This document shows positions 22,891 to 33,099 of a stretch of 64,000 bases of DNA, piece by piece (within the stretch, counting starts at the first letter, position 1; each line of letters begins with the position of its first letter). The position numbers and the translations under genes were made by a program. Source of the stretch: Viola odorata (taxonomy: Eukaryota; Streptophyta; Magnoliopsida; Malpighiales; Violaceae); NCBI GenBank assembly GCA_963691705.1, contig OY829545.1, positions 45,867,475 through 45,931,474 of the forward strand, read 5' to 3'. Under the pieces are notes generated by a model that was not told where the DNA came from, did not search any database, and saw only the letters and a program-made list of their open reading frames with translations.

Positions 22891-23122
22891 TTGATATACT
22901 ACAACTTTATACTATGACTGCTGAGAATATTAATATTAACATTTTTTTTTTATCAAAACATAAAAAATTAACAGGTTATATATATACATGCGCTTACTAG
23001 TTTATAATGCTGCAGGAACTGTGACCCCAGGGACAGGTTGCGGCACATACTCCAGAAAGGGTTGTGTCCCTAATAAGCCGAGAAAGTGTAAGAACCCTTA
23101 CAAGCGCGAATGCCCCCCTTGA
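22703..23122 (+). CDS. Small secreted cationic four-cysteine peptide (70 aa, two exons)
   Basis: Exon 1 is 22,703-22,808 and exon 2 is 23,016-23,122, joined by a phase-1 GT-AG intron (GATG|GTAAGT; CTGCAG|GAACTG), 213 nt with TGA stop. Residues 1 to about 25 form a signal peptide (MMKAFAICILFIIIALLS then SSSSTSA), followed by a short linker RQLLDHGATDGTVTPGT and a basic C-terminus with four cysteines: GCGTYSRKGCVPNKPRKC followed by KNPYKRECPP. Spacing is C-x7-C-x7-C-x7-C. The frame is open upstream to an ATG at 22,610, but that would bury the signal sequence, so the internal ATG was chosen. I do not recognise the family. The NPY-K/R-x-C ending loosely recalls RALF peptides, but the RALF YISY and final RC motifs are absent. 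A secreted signalling or antimicrobial role is conceivable but unproven. Confidence 0.75.
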
Positions 23123-23292
23123 AGATGGAATGGAACAAATTAATTAAGGAAATCTGGATTTCCACCAGCTGGGTCATGTCAGGTGTCTTCATGGCTGATA
23201 AATAAATAAAAAATAGTTGTAACTTTATATGTGTGATAATAATAGTTAATGAAATGCCCTTCTTAATAATATATAGTTGTGTAATACACTCA

Positions 23293-23890
23293 ATTAATAA
23301 ACTGAATGGCCATGGAAAATAGGGGAGGCCTCAGAAGTTTCAAGGTCCCCTTCACGAAAGTATATCCAACCTCCACACAGGAAACCAAAATGTCAAATGT
23401 ATAAAGTAGGTCTCTCATTCCACTTGAGAAAGAAGCTGGGTCCTAGGAGTTCAAATATGTGATCTCGCATTTCATCATTAGTCACTAGCAAGCACCTTAG
23501 CTTCACAGCAGCATAAAGCCAATACCTGAATTAGAAAAATGGATCAGTATGCAGAAGATAATCTTATAGCTAACTAAATCACAACCAGTTAATATTTCCG
23601 AGGCAGGGGAAATTCTAATCATCACAATGAAATTTTCTGTATGGTATTAAGAGCACCATTCAAACAGGAGAGCAATAGTACCGCCATATCACAAAAGCGC
23701 CGTGCAAAGATGAAATTTCAAATAAAAAAGAAAAATCAAATAGCAAATAGATAGTTCACCAAATTAAAAAAGAGGAGTTTTTTGTATGTTTATACCAATC
23801 ATCATTGGAACAATGTGGACTCGTATAAAGAACATAATTTTGCATCCACTCCTCACTAGGCTCTCTACACGAAGGGTCTTCCTAGAGTGA
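23293..23890 (-). pseudogene. PRORP: PRORP (protein-only RNase P) gene fragment, decayed
   Basis: PRORP proteins are plant RNase P enzymes (PPR repeats plus a NYN metallonuclease domain) that trim tRNA 5' leaders. Two adjacent exons of the nuclease domain survive. Plus 23,796-23,890 read on the minus strand gives LYTSPHCSNDDW with a GT donor. Plus 23,525 downward, after a CAG acceptor, gives YWLYAAVKLRCLLVTNDEM then RDHIFELLGPSFFLKW. The junction preserves the DDWYWLYAAV block with its catalytic-type aspartates and TNDEMRDH. Beyond NER a stop (ATT TGA) appears, and a shifted frame continues YTFVKGTLKLLRPP (about 23,300-23,370). There is also a stop upstream of the first exon. PPR part and N-terminus are absent before 24 kb. 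Fragment of a dead copy. Confidence 0.8.
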
Positions 23891-24650
23891 CCGAACACGT
23901 TTACTCTCCCAGTAACAAAACAAAGCTGGATCATATGTCCACAACCGAGGCAATAAACACACAGTTACTGGTCTAAAAAGGTGTTTAAAAATCAAGTAAA
24001 AATAAACAATAATAGAAACCCTTAAAAGCAATCGATGTTTTAGTTTTAAATCGGTTGGGTTGATTTTAACCTAGTTTAATTACCCGAATAGTTACAAGAA
24101 AAAATAGCATTTTAGTCAATTCTAAAATGATAAGCAGAAAGTGAATGATTTTCACGTATTCTAATTAATTAAACTATGTTCTGTTTTAAATCTTCACTAA
24201 AACAACAACTCAGGCATGCATATTTAATCCTAATTACTAGGTAAACATAATCATCAATAACTAACATTGTACCAATTTAGAATGAAAAAACAAATTTAAA
24301 ATAGAATAACCGAAAAATGGAGTCAAAGCCGCTCATCAGCCACCTATTTAACTTGCATTTCTAACTGGCCCTAAACCAGGCCCATCAGCCACCTCACCTA
24401 ACCACTAAAACAACAAGCCATCAAATTCATATCCCCTAATGGGCCTACCCAGCTAGCCCACCACTTAACCACCAAACCAACACCAAACAAGAGCCCCTGA
24501 TTGGCCTAAACAAACCCTAACCCAAACCCAACTAACCCAATTCCAAACCAGTAGCCAACTACTTCACTCAAACCCTAAAAGCACCAAAACTTCATTTTCT
24601 TCCTTATTTTATCTCACCGGCCGTTAATTGTGTGTTTATTTTGATAATAA
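23891..24650. other. No gene recognised; A/C-rich segment
   Basis: Includes a C/A-rich stretch (about 24,310-24,600) with CCCAACCC, CAGCCACCT and AACCCTAAC words. No open frame or known repeat could be supported. Confidence 0.5.
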
Positions 24651-25830
24651 TCTCTATTTAATTGATTGCATTTTAAATAGTAACTTTATGAATTAGAATC
24701 TATTTCATTCCTTTTTGCAATTGGTAATCTCTTGACGGAGTAATGAAAGAAGAAAAAATCCCCAAAAAATGATGCATGAATATCTAAGTCTCGACCACGA
24801 TAGATTCTAGAGCAATTTTGCTAAGTCCTGGCCAAGATAGATTCTGAAGCAAATTTGCTAAGTCCGGGCCAAGATAGATAACTAATGTGCAACAGATTTC
24901 TAAAGAGAGAGGGACACTCTAAAAGCCTACGATTTTGAGATTTGGTCTATCTTTTGTCCAGAATAAAAGATATGATTTGTCGTTGTTGAACTATTTTGAG
25001 AATTTTTAGAAGGGGAGAATTTTTTTATTTAATCTCTTCCTTATTTTCAAAGGGGGATAACTTTTACCTCTTAATTTAAGTTTTATCTTTTAGATTGAAT
25101 TCTAGTTTCTCCTTGCTCCCATCGTCTTCCTCCTTGAGACGAGATTTTTTTGCAATTTAATTTTTATGCTTTTTAATTATGTTTATGTCTAGCTAAGCTT
25201 TCTATTCGTAGTAAAAGCAATACCAATTTTATGAGATCTAATTGTTTCCATTAATTTTTGCATTTATATTTCTTTGTTCTCAGAATTCTTGTCAATATAG
25301 TTCTTGTTTGAATTGTGGTTTGGCCAGTCTAGGTTTTAACTTGAATGACTAATGTTATTATTGATGACTTCAAAGTCTGCATAGTTAGAAGGATCAAGTA
25401 AACAACTACATAGATCTCAGCATAACAGTTATTCTTTAAGATTAGAGAAAATAAACAATTTGATTTGAATACCATAATGAACTGTGGTCTTGGCCAAGCG
25501 TAGTCTCTTCCTAGTTTTATTAATTAGTTAGTTAAATTATATAGATGAATCTTAAGGTTGCTAAATAGTTAGAGTTTTTCATAAAGTAACTCTTTAAGTG
25601 ACTTGATAAAGAAGAAGAGTAAGAAGCCTAAATAATATTAGTTTCTATAACTACTTATAAGTCAGAAATGAATACCATTGAATGAATGATCATATGTATA
25701 TGAAGTTTGTTACAATTGGTCGTTGAAAAACTTGTATCACACTAATTTTGTTTAAGAATTGAACATCTTATCACTATTTATAATTTATTTTATTGATTGG
25801 TGTTAAATTGTAATTACATTTTTATGAAAT
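24650..25830 (+). mobile_element. Athila-like LTR remnant, forward
   Basis: Carries the same kind of landmarks as the other Athila-like LTRs here: repeated 'TGGCCAAGATAGATTCTGAA' (24,831) and similar copies, 'TTATGTCTAGCTAAGCTTTC' (25,183), and 'GGTCTTGGCCAAGCGTAG' (25,485). No polypurine tract, primer site or partner LTR was found; boundaries are approximate. Confidence 0.4.
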
Positions 25831-26189
25831 TAGCAACCGATTAGCCGCCGACCACCAACAATACTCCGACCATCACCCAAATCAACCAACACACCACAAA
25901 AATCGACTAACTAGTATCCGACCAAACCAAACACCAAAATCGATTCCGACCACCACCAACCATCAAATCCAATCAGACCAAATTTATCAAATATTTAGTC
26001 ATATTATTAATAAAAAAATTAGAATATAAGGTAATGAATAAGTTGTATTGTAAAAAAACGTATCTGTTTGGTGAAAATAGATTAAAAAAAATTCTAAGAA
26101 CTTCATTTAATTTGGTAAAATTTATTAAGTTTTAGATTTTAGAAAGCAATAGACTAAATCTGAATGATAAGGTTATGATATAATTTTAG

Positions 26190-27125
26190 GGGAAAAATTG
26201 TGCATTAATGTAATTTAAATACTAAATATCCCACTCTTACAAATTTCCATATATATTCACAGTAACTGGTAATTGGCAAACCGTAACGGCGTATGTTTCT
26301 TCTTTTTCTTATTTTTTCTGATGCCATTTAATTTATTAAATAATTTTCAACTATCGGAATTAGATTTTATTCCCCTAATTATTGTCTTTTATATATATAT
26401 ATATCATATAAAATTATTATAATTGTGGGAAAATTGACAATTTATTACTAATTCTATTCAAATCAATTTAAAAAGGTCAATTTCACTGATTTTTTACATT
26501 AAATATCCATTTGATACCATTAATCATTAAGAATTATGACAAAAAATATTGGACATAGGAGGTGGTGGATCAAAAACATGTGATGTTGATGTTTTATTTT
26601 GGTGTGAAAATAAATCTGACACAAAACACGGTAAAAAAAAAAGATATCCGTACTTCATATTTAGAGAATAGTTATCATTCTTACAAAATTAAAGATTTAC
26701 TCCCTCCGGTTTTCAATAACGGTCATTTTCCTACTGAAATTGTGGTCCAAATTAACTGTCGTTTTGAGTCATAATTACGATTTCTGCCATCTGTCTTAAT
26801 TGTTTTACCCAACCAATTAATTTGGTATAATAGTATTATTATAATTATACTATAAAAAATAGGTAAATTGAAAACTACAGTCAAAACGTAATTCAAAAAT
26901 TATTATTTTAAATTTGTTTACTGTTTTAGAAAGTAAATTAATAAATAGCGGAGGAGTATTTGATTTATATTAACGGATTGAAGAATTGGAAGAAGGACCA
27001 AAAGAAAAAACAAAGAAAGGAAGCACCGTTACGGTAACGCCAATTACGTGAATATATATGTATGCGGATTTATTAGAGTAGGGTATTTAGTATATAAATT
27101 ACATTAATGCATAATACTTTTCCAC
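26190..27125. repeat. Large inverted repeat (possible foldback transposon) with MITE inside
   Basis: Left arm about 26,190-26,290 (GGAAAAATTGTGCATTAATG, TAATTTAAATACTAAATATC, TATATATTCAC, GTAATTGGC, CCGTAACGGCG) is repeated inverted at about 27,025-27,125 (CACCGTTACGGTAACGCCAA, GTGAATATATATG, GGGTATTTAGTATATAAATT, CATTAATGCATAATACTTTTCC split by small gaps). Arms are about 100 bp and imperfect; no target duplication was confirmed. Confidence 0.6.
26700..26956. mobile_element. MITE-like element, TA flanked, 257 bp
   Basis: Left end CTCCCTCCGGTTTTCAATAA, right end AATAGCGGAGGAG, TA at 26,698-26,699 and 26,957-26,958. Right terminus is less well conserved than in the other copies. The open frame crossing it (26,562-26,774) is incidental. 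Confidence 0.65.
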
Positions 27126-27281
27126 CAATGAGCTGCTGCCACTATTAATTTCCAGTTTTTCAATTATATATATTAAAGTATTATTTTGATGAAATATATT
27201 AAAACTCTTAAGAACTTTTCAGATTGTAATTTATATCCATAAATAAAATATAATTTATTGATTTTATAAAGTTAAATACTA

Positions 27282-27539
27282 CTTCCTCTAGACTCCAATG
27301 ATTGACTTTTTGAAATAGTAAAAATTCGTAGGACAATGATCTTTGATCTTATTTTATTCCACATTGTTTCATTTTTATTCCTAATTTTTACTCAAATTAC
27401 CACACTATCATCAAATTGGGTTGATGCATAATTTTTTTTTGTCATTTGCACAAAATATGTTTCGGAATGCATAAAATGATAAGTATTATGAACAGTAAAA
27501 ATCCGTAGGAAAATGACATTTATTGGAGTTGACAGGGAG
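27282..27539. mobile_element. MITE family C, second copy, interrupted in its last bases by the Ogre-like element
   Basis: CTTCCTCTAGACTCCAATGA at the left with TA before it (27,280-27,281); internal words match the 16,592-16,850 copy in order. The right end GACAGGGAG stops at 27,539 where the LTR begins. The same GGGAG plus the expected TA is found after the element at 57,850-57,856. Confidence 0.85.
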
Positions 27540-28429
27540 TGTTGCTACCTGAATTTTGACTTACGTCACAACTTTTTTCGTTTTATTGCATGTCGCATTA
27601 ATAGCCCGTTTACGCCAAATTTCAATCGATTTTTGATCATGGACTATTTGTTTTAATATTTCACGTCATTTCACGTCTTTTGAATTTTTCGTATTTTTCT
27701 CGTATTTTCGACTAAATCGTATTTTTCAGTTTTCGTCAACGCATTTACGTATTTTTATGTTTACCGCATTTAATAGCTCGTCTAGGTCAAATTTCTGTCG
27801 ATTCTTGGTCCTAGGCTAGTTTGTTTAATATTCTGTGTCATTTCGTGCCTTCTCATTTTTTCGTACTTTCGACTGTCTTTTCGCTCGAACTTTTCTCGGT
27901 CCTGAGTAAGTTTCCTCGGACCGTGGGTCGAACGCGTTATTTCTTTAATTGATAATTACGTACTATTTTTCTCTTTCACACCAACGAGTTTGGTTTCCTT
28001 CAATTTTTGTCGTAAGGACATTTATTTTGCGTCCGAACTTTTAACATTTCTGAAAGAGAAAATAAATGCGTTGAATCAAGTTTTGCATTTCTTCACTGTA
28101 TACTAGTTTTCTCGTCTTATTTTTCTACACGTCGTGGTTTCCTCGGCTTGGATTTATTTTCGTTTTCAAGCGATTTCGCTCGTATAAAAAATATCTCGTT
28201 CGTGTCCTAAAATAGGATAAACTTCACATTAATGCCATTTAATTCATTCTCACCCTCCTACTCGGCACCAACTCACCTAGATCATCACAGTGTCCCATTC
28301 GATCAACCTTGGCCACAAGCAACCTCCCCTAGCTCACTATTCCGGCCTAGAGCTCATCATCACCTCCCACTTTTCTTCCCATCGGTTTGCAGCCACACAT
28401 GCAAACCGACTACAACTTTTTTTCTCCTC

Positions 28430-28438
28430 TATAAATAG
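28430..28438 (+). promoter_or_regulatory. TATA box of the 5' LTR
   Basis: TATAAATAG after a pyrimidine-rich TTTTTTTCTCC run; identical site at 55,651 in the 3' LTR. A GT donor-like ACAAGGTAAGC lies about 100 bp downstream. Confidence 0.6.
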
Positions 28439-30009
28439 CAAGCAACCAGCAATGAACCAAGGGCACCAAAATATCCTCTTAATCTCCCTTTCTTGCACTA
28501 CCTTCTTGGCTAAAATCTCTCCTGGACAAGGTAAGCTTTTCTTTTAGTTTTCTCTTTAATTTTCATTTTTGCTTATAATGCATGAATAAATTGTCAAAAC
28601 TTGCCTCACATGCTTAGTTTTCATGCTAATTACATCTCCCTTGCCTCAATTTAATTGCATGAGGTCTTGAGTAATTAATAGCAACATATGCATGTGAAAT
28701 GGCTTGATATTCCTTGCTGAAATTTGCCACTGTTTTCATTAAAACTACTTGCTGTTTTGCTTGACTTGGGCTGCTGTTGTGCTGCTGGAATTTCTGCACT
28801 GGTTTTGGTCATGTTTCATTGAAGTATGTGGGTCTTGGTCGCCGGCGTTGTGAAGAAGAAGAAGAAGGTAAGGTGGGCTGGCGGGAAAAATGGAAAGAAA
28901 GAAAGGTGATGGGTTTCGGCCCATCTTTGTTTTAAATTAAAATTTGCCAAGCCCATTTTTTAATGTGCAAAAATCTAAAATGTGGGGCCCGGCCTATTTA
29001 TTTTCGTCAACTGTCGTGAAATATTTGTATGTTATTTTTTGTGTTTTAAATATTGTATGAATTGTTTACGTGCTCGTATGCGATATGTTTATTTTATTTT
29101 TTGTGTTTTAAATATCGTATGAATTGTTCACATGTTCGTATGCGATAAATTGTTTACTTTATGCCATGTTGAATTTTTCGTATGACTTCTCGTATGACGA
29201 TTTGCTTAAATATTTTTACGTGTTGATTTTCGTATGAAATATTTGTATGTTCAAATGAAATAAAATGTTTAGCCTCCTACTAAGTCTATTTAAGTAATTG
29301 CTTGCATGTTATAAATAAATTAGTTATTAATTATGCCATGTATATTTAATTGTTTACTTGCATGCCATGTCCATTTAATTGTTCACTTATTTGCCGCAAA
29401 ATAATTTGTTCACTTGATTGTTTATTTGTTATGCCATGTTTTATTTAATTAATTGCTTACTTGTCGTAAATTAAATAAACGTTTGCATGCGCTCTTTCCT
29501 TATTTATTATTTTCGAACCATTGCTAACACTTTCAATTTGCAAGGTTGATCAAGTTCACGCAACGCAAGTATGCTCTCTAGTCTTTTTTATTTATTGAAT
29601 GCTTTCCGCAAATATTACTTGTATGCATGCTATTTAAAAATATTAAAGAACTCATATCGTATTCATATGCATGATAAAATCAACGCACATGCTTACTTGT
29701 TTAAATCACTTGTTTTTTTATACCATGAAATTAATTGCTATATATTGATATGTGAGCATGGTGGCTTCGATCCCACACGATTATATGCATTCATAAAAAT
29801 GGTACGATGTTAGTTTTTATCCATGATAGGATCACGTAGTAATTAATTAATCATGCATGACCCGATGATAAAAAAGGGGGAACGTCCGCTCTAGCATACG
29901 AACAAACGGTAACCCCGTCCTTCGGTCCCGATTGAAAATAATAATGTCCCGACAAAAATGCTAAGATGTAACGTCACCTTTGAGGGCCCAATTCGTGTGT
30001 CAAAAATGT

Positions 30010-30300
30010 TTAAGTGATTGGAAAGTGTCCCACTCTTCGTAACAGGATTTCAGCCGACACTTTACTATCGTTTACCTCGTAAATGATTGGAAGGTGGCTC
30101 GTTTCCGTGCGCGGGACTGGTTGACATGCTTCGATTATTCATTCATTTTCGTATGAAAAAATGCTTAAGTGATTGGAAAGTGTCCCACTTTTCGTAACAG
30201 GATTTCGGCCGACACTTTACTATCGTTTACCTCATAAATGATTGGAAGGTTGCCCGTTTCCGTGCGCGGGACTGGTTGACATGCTTCGATTATTTATTCA
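30010..30300 (+). repeat. Two-copy tandem repeat in the LTR (about 160 bp unit)
   Basis: The block beginning 'TTTAAGTGATTGGAAAGTGT' and containing 'CAGGATTTCAGCCGACACTT' and 'GGTTGACATGCTTCGATTAT' occurs twice in a row (30,010 and 30,170 onward). The same doublet is at 57,270-57,560 in the 3' LTR, so it predates this insertion. Confidence 0.85.
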
Positions 30301-30590
30301 TTTTTATGTTAAAAATATTTTCCAAACACCTTTTTACTGGTAACTGTTTTAAGGATGTGACTTGGGTGCCTAACACCTTCCCAAGTCCATAATACGACCT
30401 CGAACCTTCATTCTTTAGTTTAGACCCAAGCCTTAGTTATTTTATTTTTTATGCCATGACATTAGGTTCCCTAAACCTTAGAAAATAAATAGGGTGGTGA
30501 CTTCATTGTATTATGCGAGGCATCCATTTATGCTTAGCATCCGTCCCGAACCTTAAACTCATTTTCAACGAAAAAGGGGGTACGATAGTT

Positions 30591-30608
30591 TGGCGACTTC
30601 ACTAGGGA
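30591..30608 (+). other. Primer-binding site of the Ogre-like element
   Basis: TGGCGACTTCACTAGGGA begins three bases after the LTR end. TGGCGACT-type sites are the usual primer sites of Ogre/Tat elements (tRNA-Arg in described Ogres). The tRNA assignment is from family knowledge, not tested here. Confidence 0.7.
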
Positions 30609-31138
30609 CTAGTAGGGTCGAAGCCGGTTTTTAAAAGGTGTTTGTTTTTTTACTTGTTTTAATAAACTGTTATCGTAAGTATTTGTTATACGCTTTGATC
30701 AACTGTCATACGCATTTCATGCATAGGCCCTACACCCACCTACCAAATAAGTTTAGGAGGGGATTAGTGACACCCTGGGACTCAAGTCTTGGGTAATGTT
30801 CATGAAACTCAACCCGCTCGAACCCCTAAAGCTAGTACGAAAGGTTGCCTGGTTTCGCAAGGAATCGATGGACACCGGACGACACTTTAAGGACAATTCT
30901 ATGGTATCGCCGGGAACCTTCAGGCCATTAGAACTGTAGTCGACGTCAAAAACCCCCATCATGCGCATCAGACTTGTTTTATCATGGCTTGGTTTACCAT
31001 GTTTTCTACGTTTTTTTCTCCCTTCCGCACCATTTTTAGTAATGCATGTAAAAAACCTAGTAACACATTTTGTGCAAATTACTAACCCTTAAACTCTATT
31101 TTATTTCTCCCCATGACCCATCCTGCTTTGTTCAAATG

Positions 31139-32863
31139 ACAGTGCCTACTTTACTTTCACTTGATACTTTCGGGGGTAGAAGCTTTGATAACCAAGCCAC
31201 ACGAGGAGACATGCTCAAACCTAGTTTCATCCTCGACATCACAAGTAAGATAAAGGTGGAGGTTACGGACTTTGACGTAACCTAGATTAGGAGGTTAAGG
31301 AATGAATTGACTCGGGAGGAGGAGGCTCAGTTTGCACGTAACTACGGGAATTTATTGACAATGACTGATGTTAGGACCGATTGGGGTTGTATCCGAGCGG
31401 CCCTAAAATTTTGGGATCTATACTATCGTTGCTTCTCTTTCGATGGAGGAATAGACTTGACCCCTACGTTGGAAGAGTACTCCGCCCTGATGGGCTTTGC
31501 ATCTCCCATTTCGGCCATCTATCGGAATATTCGCTTTGATTCTTCTAGCGTCAAGGCTAAGCTCGATCGCGGTTTGGGAATCGTGACTAGCGTGATAGAA
31601 GAAAATTGCGTGTGGGGTTTGGTCAGACATCAAAAAATAGTTTCAGAGGTCCAAAGGGCAAGATCGCTTAGGGATTCTAGCCTTTGCGGTAGTAGGGCTC
31701 GTCTTGTTCCCCAAAATGAAGGACATGATTGACTTTGAAGCAGCCAACGTCTTCTTCAAAATAGAGGCCAACGCTATCAACCCTACAACGACCATCCTAG
31801 CCGAGACCTTTCGCTCTTTGGACCTTTGCCGAAGGAAAGGTAAATGGAAGCTCACGTGCTGCACTCAATTGTTAACAGCCTGGCTACTTAGCCACTTCAA
31901 GCAAGCACTAAGTCGATCTCTCTTCTCAGCGATCCACTCCGGTTCAGGACCTTTGATCGAAGTCATAACCGCGTGACCACCAACCGTTGGGAGATGGAAG
32001 GCAAAGGCGTTTGGGTGGATAGGTTCCTAAACCTCTCAGAAGAAGACTTCGATTGGCATGCCAAGTGGCTACGGGCCGCCAACCCCATAGTGTGCTGCGG
32101 ACCCTTGTCGTGGGTTCCTTTGATTGGAGATCGAGGTTGTGTCCACTATTGCCCCGCTCTTGCCTTGAGACAATTTTGCATCATGAAGATAATCCCCGCA
32201 ACGTTTGGCATGACGGAGTCAAGTCTACCCCATACAGCGGAGAATCTAAATTGCTTCCAATACGCCCACGATTGGGTTCATCCTTTTTGCCTCGAAGGAC
32301 ACACCATCCCCACCTTGCCAATGCTAGAATACCCGCAATAGAGGAAGAATCGAACCAACGACAATATTCTACCCCGCCCTGAAAATCACAAGCCTATGGA
32401 AGAAGAGGGCGAGTCCCACACCGGCAAAGGACTCGAGATCATGGCCCACGCCCAGTTAATAAATCGGTTGCATATAGTAACGGAAGAAAGGAATCGGTTT
32501 GCCTTAGAAAAAGAAGGCTTGTTGACGGAAAAAATGGACCTAGAGCTCCAGGTACGCGAATGGGAAAGACGCCACCAAGACAACATCCGGAGGGACTTTG
32601 CCAATCAAAGATCGGCTTTTGATGACTTCAAGAGGCGTATAGTCGGGGAAGTATGCAAGAGGGAAGCATCTAGCGCCTTAATCAAAGACAAAAACGAAGT
32701 GATAAAGGTTTTGACGGCTCACGCCAATGAGAAAAGCGAGGAAAGCCAAACCTTACGAGCACGGGTGGCTGCGCTAGAAGCCGAAGTGATGATGAAAAGG
32801 GGAGAAATGGCATCGTTAGAATACTTTTGGAATGGACAAGCGGACCACGACTTCCGAGATTGA
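31139..32863 (+). pseudogene. Ogre-type ORF1 (DUF7745-like) with C-terminal coiled coil, broken
   Basis: ORF1 is the extra frame upstream of gag typical of Ogre elements; its function is unknown. Visible blocks: FARNYGNLLTM (31,340), FWDLYYRCFSF and LTPTLEEYSALMGF (31,410-31,500), GLVLFPKMKDMIDF (shifted frame, 31,690-31,735), KLTCCTQLLTAWLLSHF (31,850-31,900), then CCGPLSWVPLIGDRGCVHYC (32,095-32,150). The C-terminal part 32,396-32,863 is a charged coiled coil (EERNRFALEKEGLLTEKMDL and onward). Breaks: in-frame TAG at 31,283, a frameshift near 31,690, stop and shift near 31,975, stop at 32,339. In Ogres the frame is usually one continuous protein, so this copy cannot make it. Confidence 0.75.
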
Positions 32864-33099
32864 CGCCTTCGAAAGAAAGGGCATGCACCCGACACACCAA
32901 AATTTTGCTTTTTGCCCAATGTAATTGCTAGACTTTGTCTATTAAGCTTTTAGATGAATCTAGATAGTTGATCCAATATATAGTGGTTGTATCCTTATTG
33001 GAAAAATTGTCAATGACAGCTCGTAAATTATTCAGATAAATTATGTGATTTTTCTTTTTCACTTTGCAAAAAATGTTAAAAGACCATTACTCCCGAATA

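Larger units (their letters stand above)
27540..30587 (+). repeat. 5' LTR of the Ogre-like element (3048 bp)
   Basis: Near-identical over its length to 54,480-57,849. Ends GGGGGTACGATA, where the 3' LTR ends GGGGCGCGACA. Contains a TATA box (28,430), the short tandem block at 30,010-30,300 and the conserved 'AATACGACCTCGAACCTTC' segment. Open frames inside (28,232-28,547; 29,571-29,813) recur at the same places in the other LTR and are LTR sequence, not genes. Confidence 0.92.

Noticed and set aside
28232..28547. Small proteins MPFNSFSPSYS... and MNQGHQNILL... (signal-peptide-like) in the LTRs
   Set aside because: They recur at 55,173-55,768 as part of the LTRs. The hydrophobic stretch near the TATA box is likely leader sequence; no independent coding evidence.
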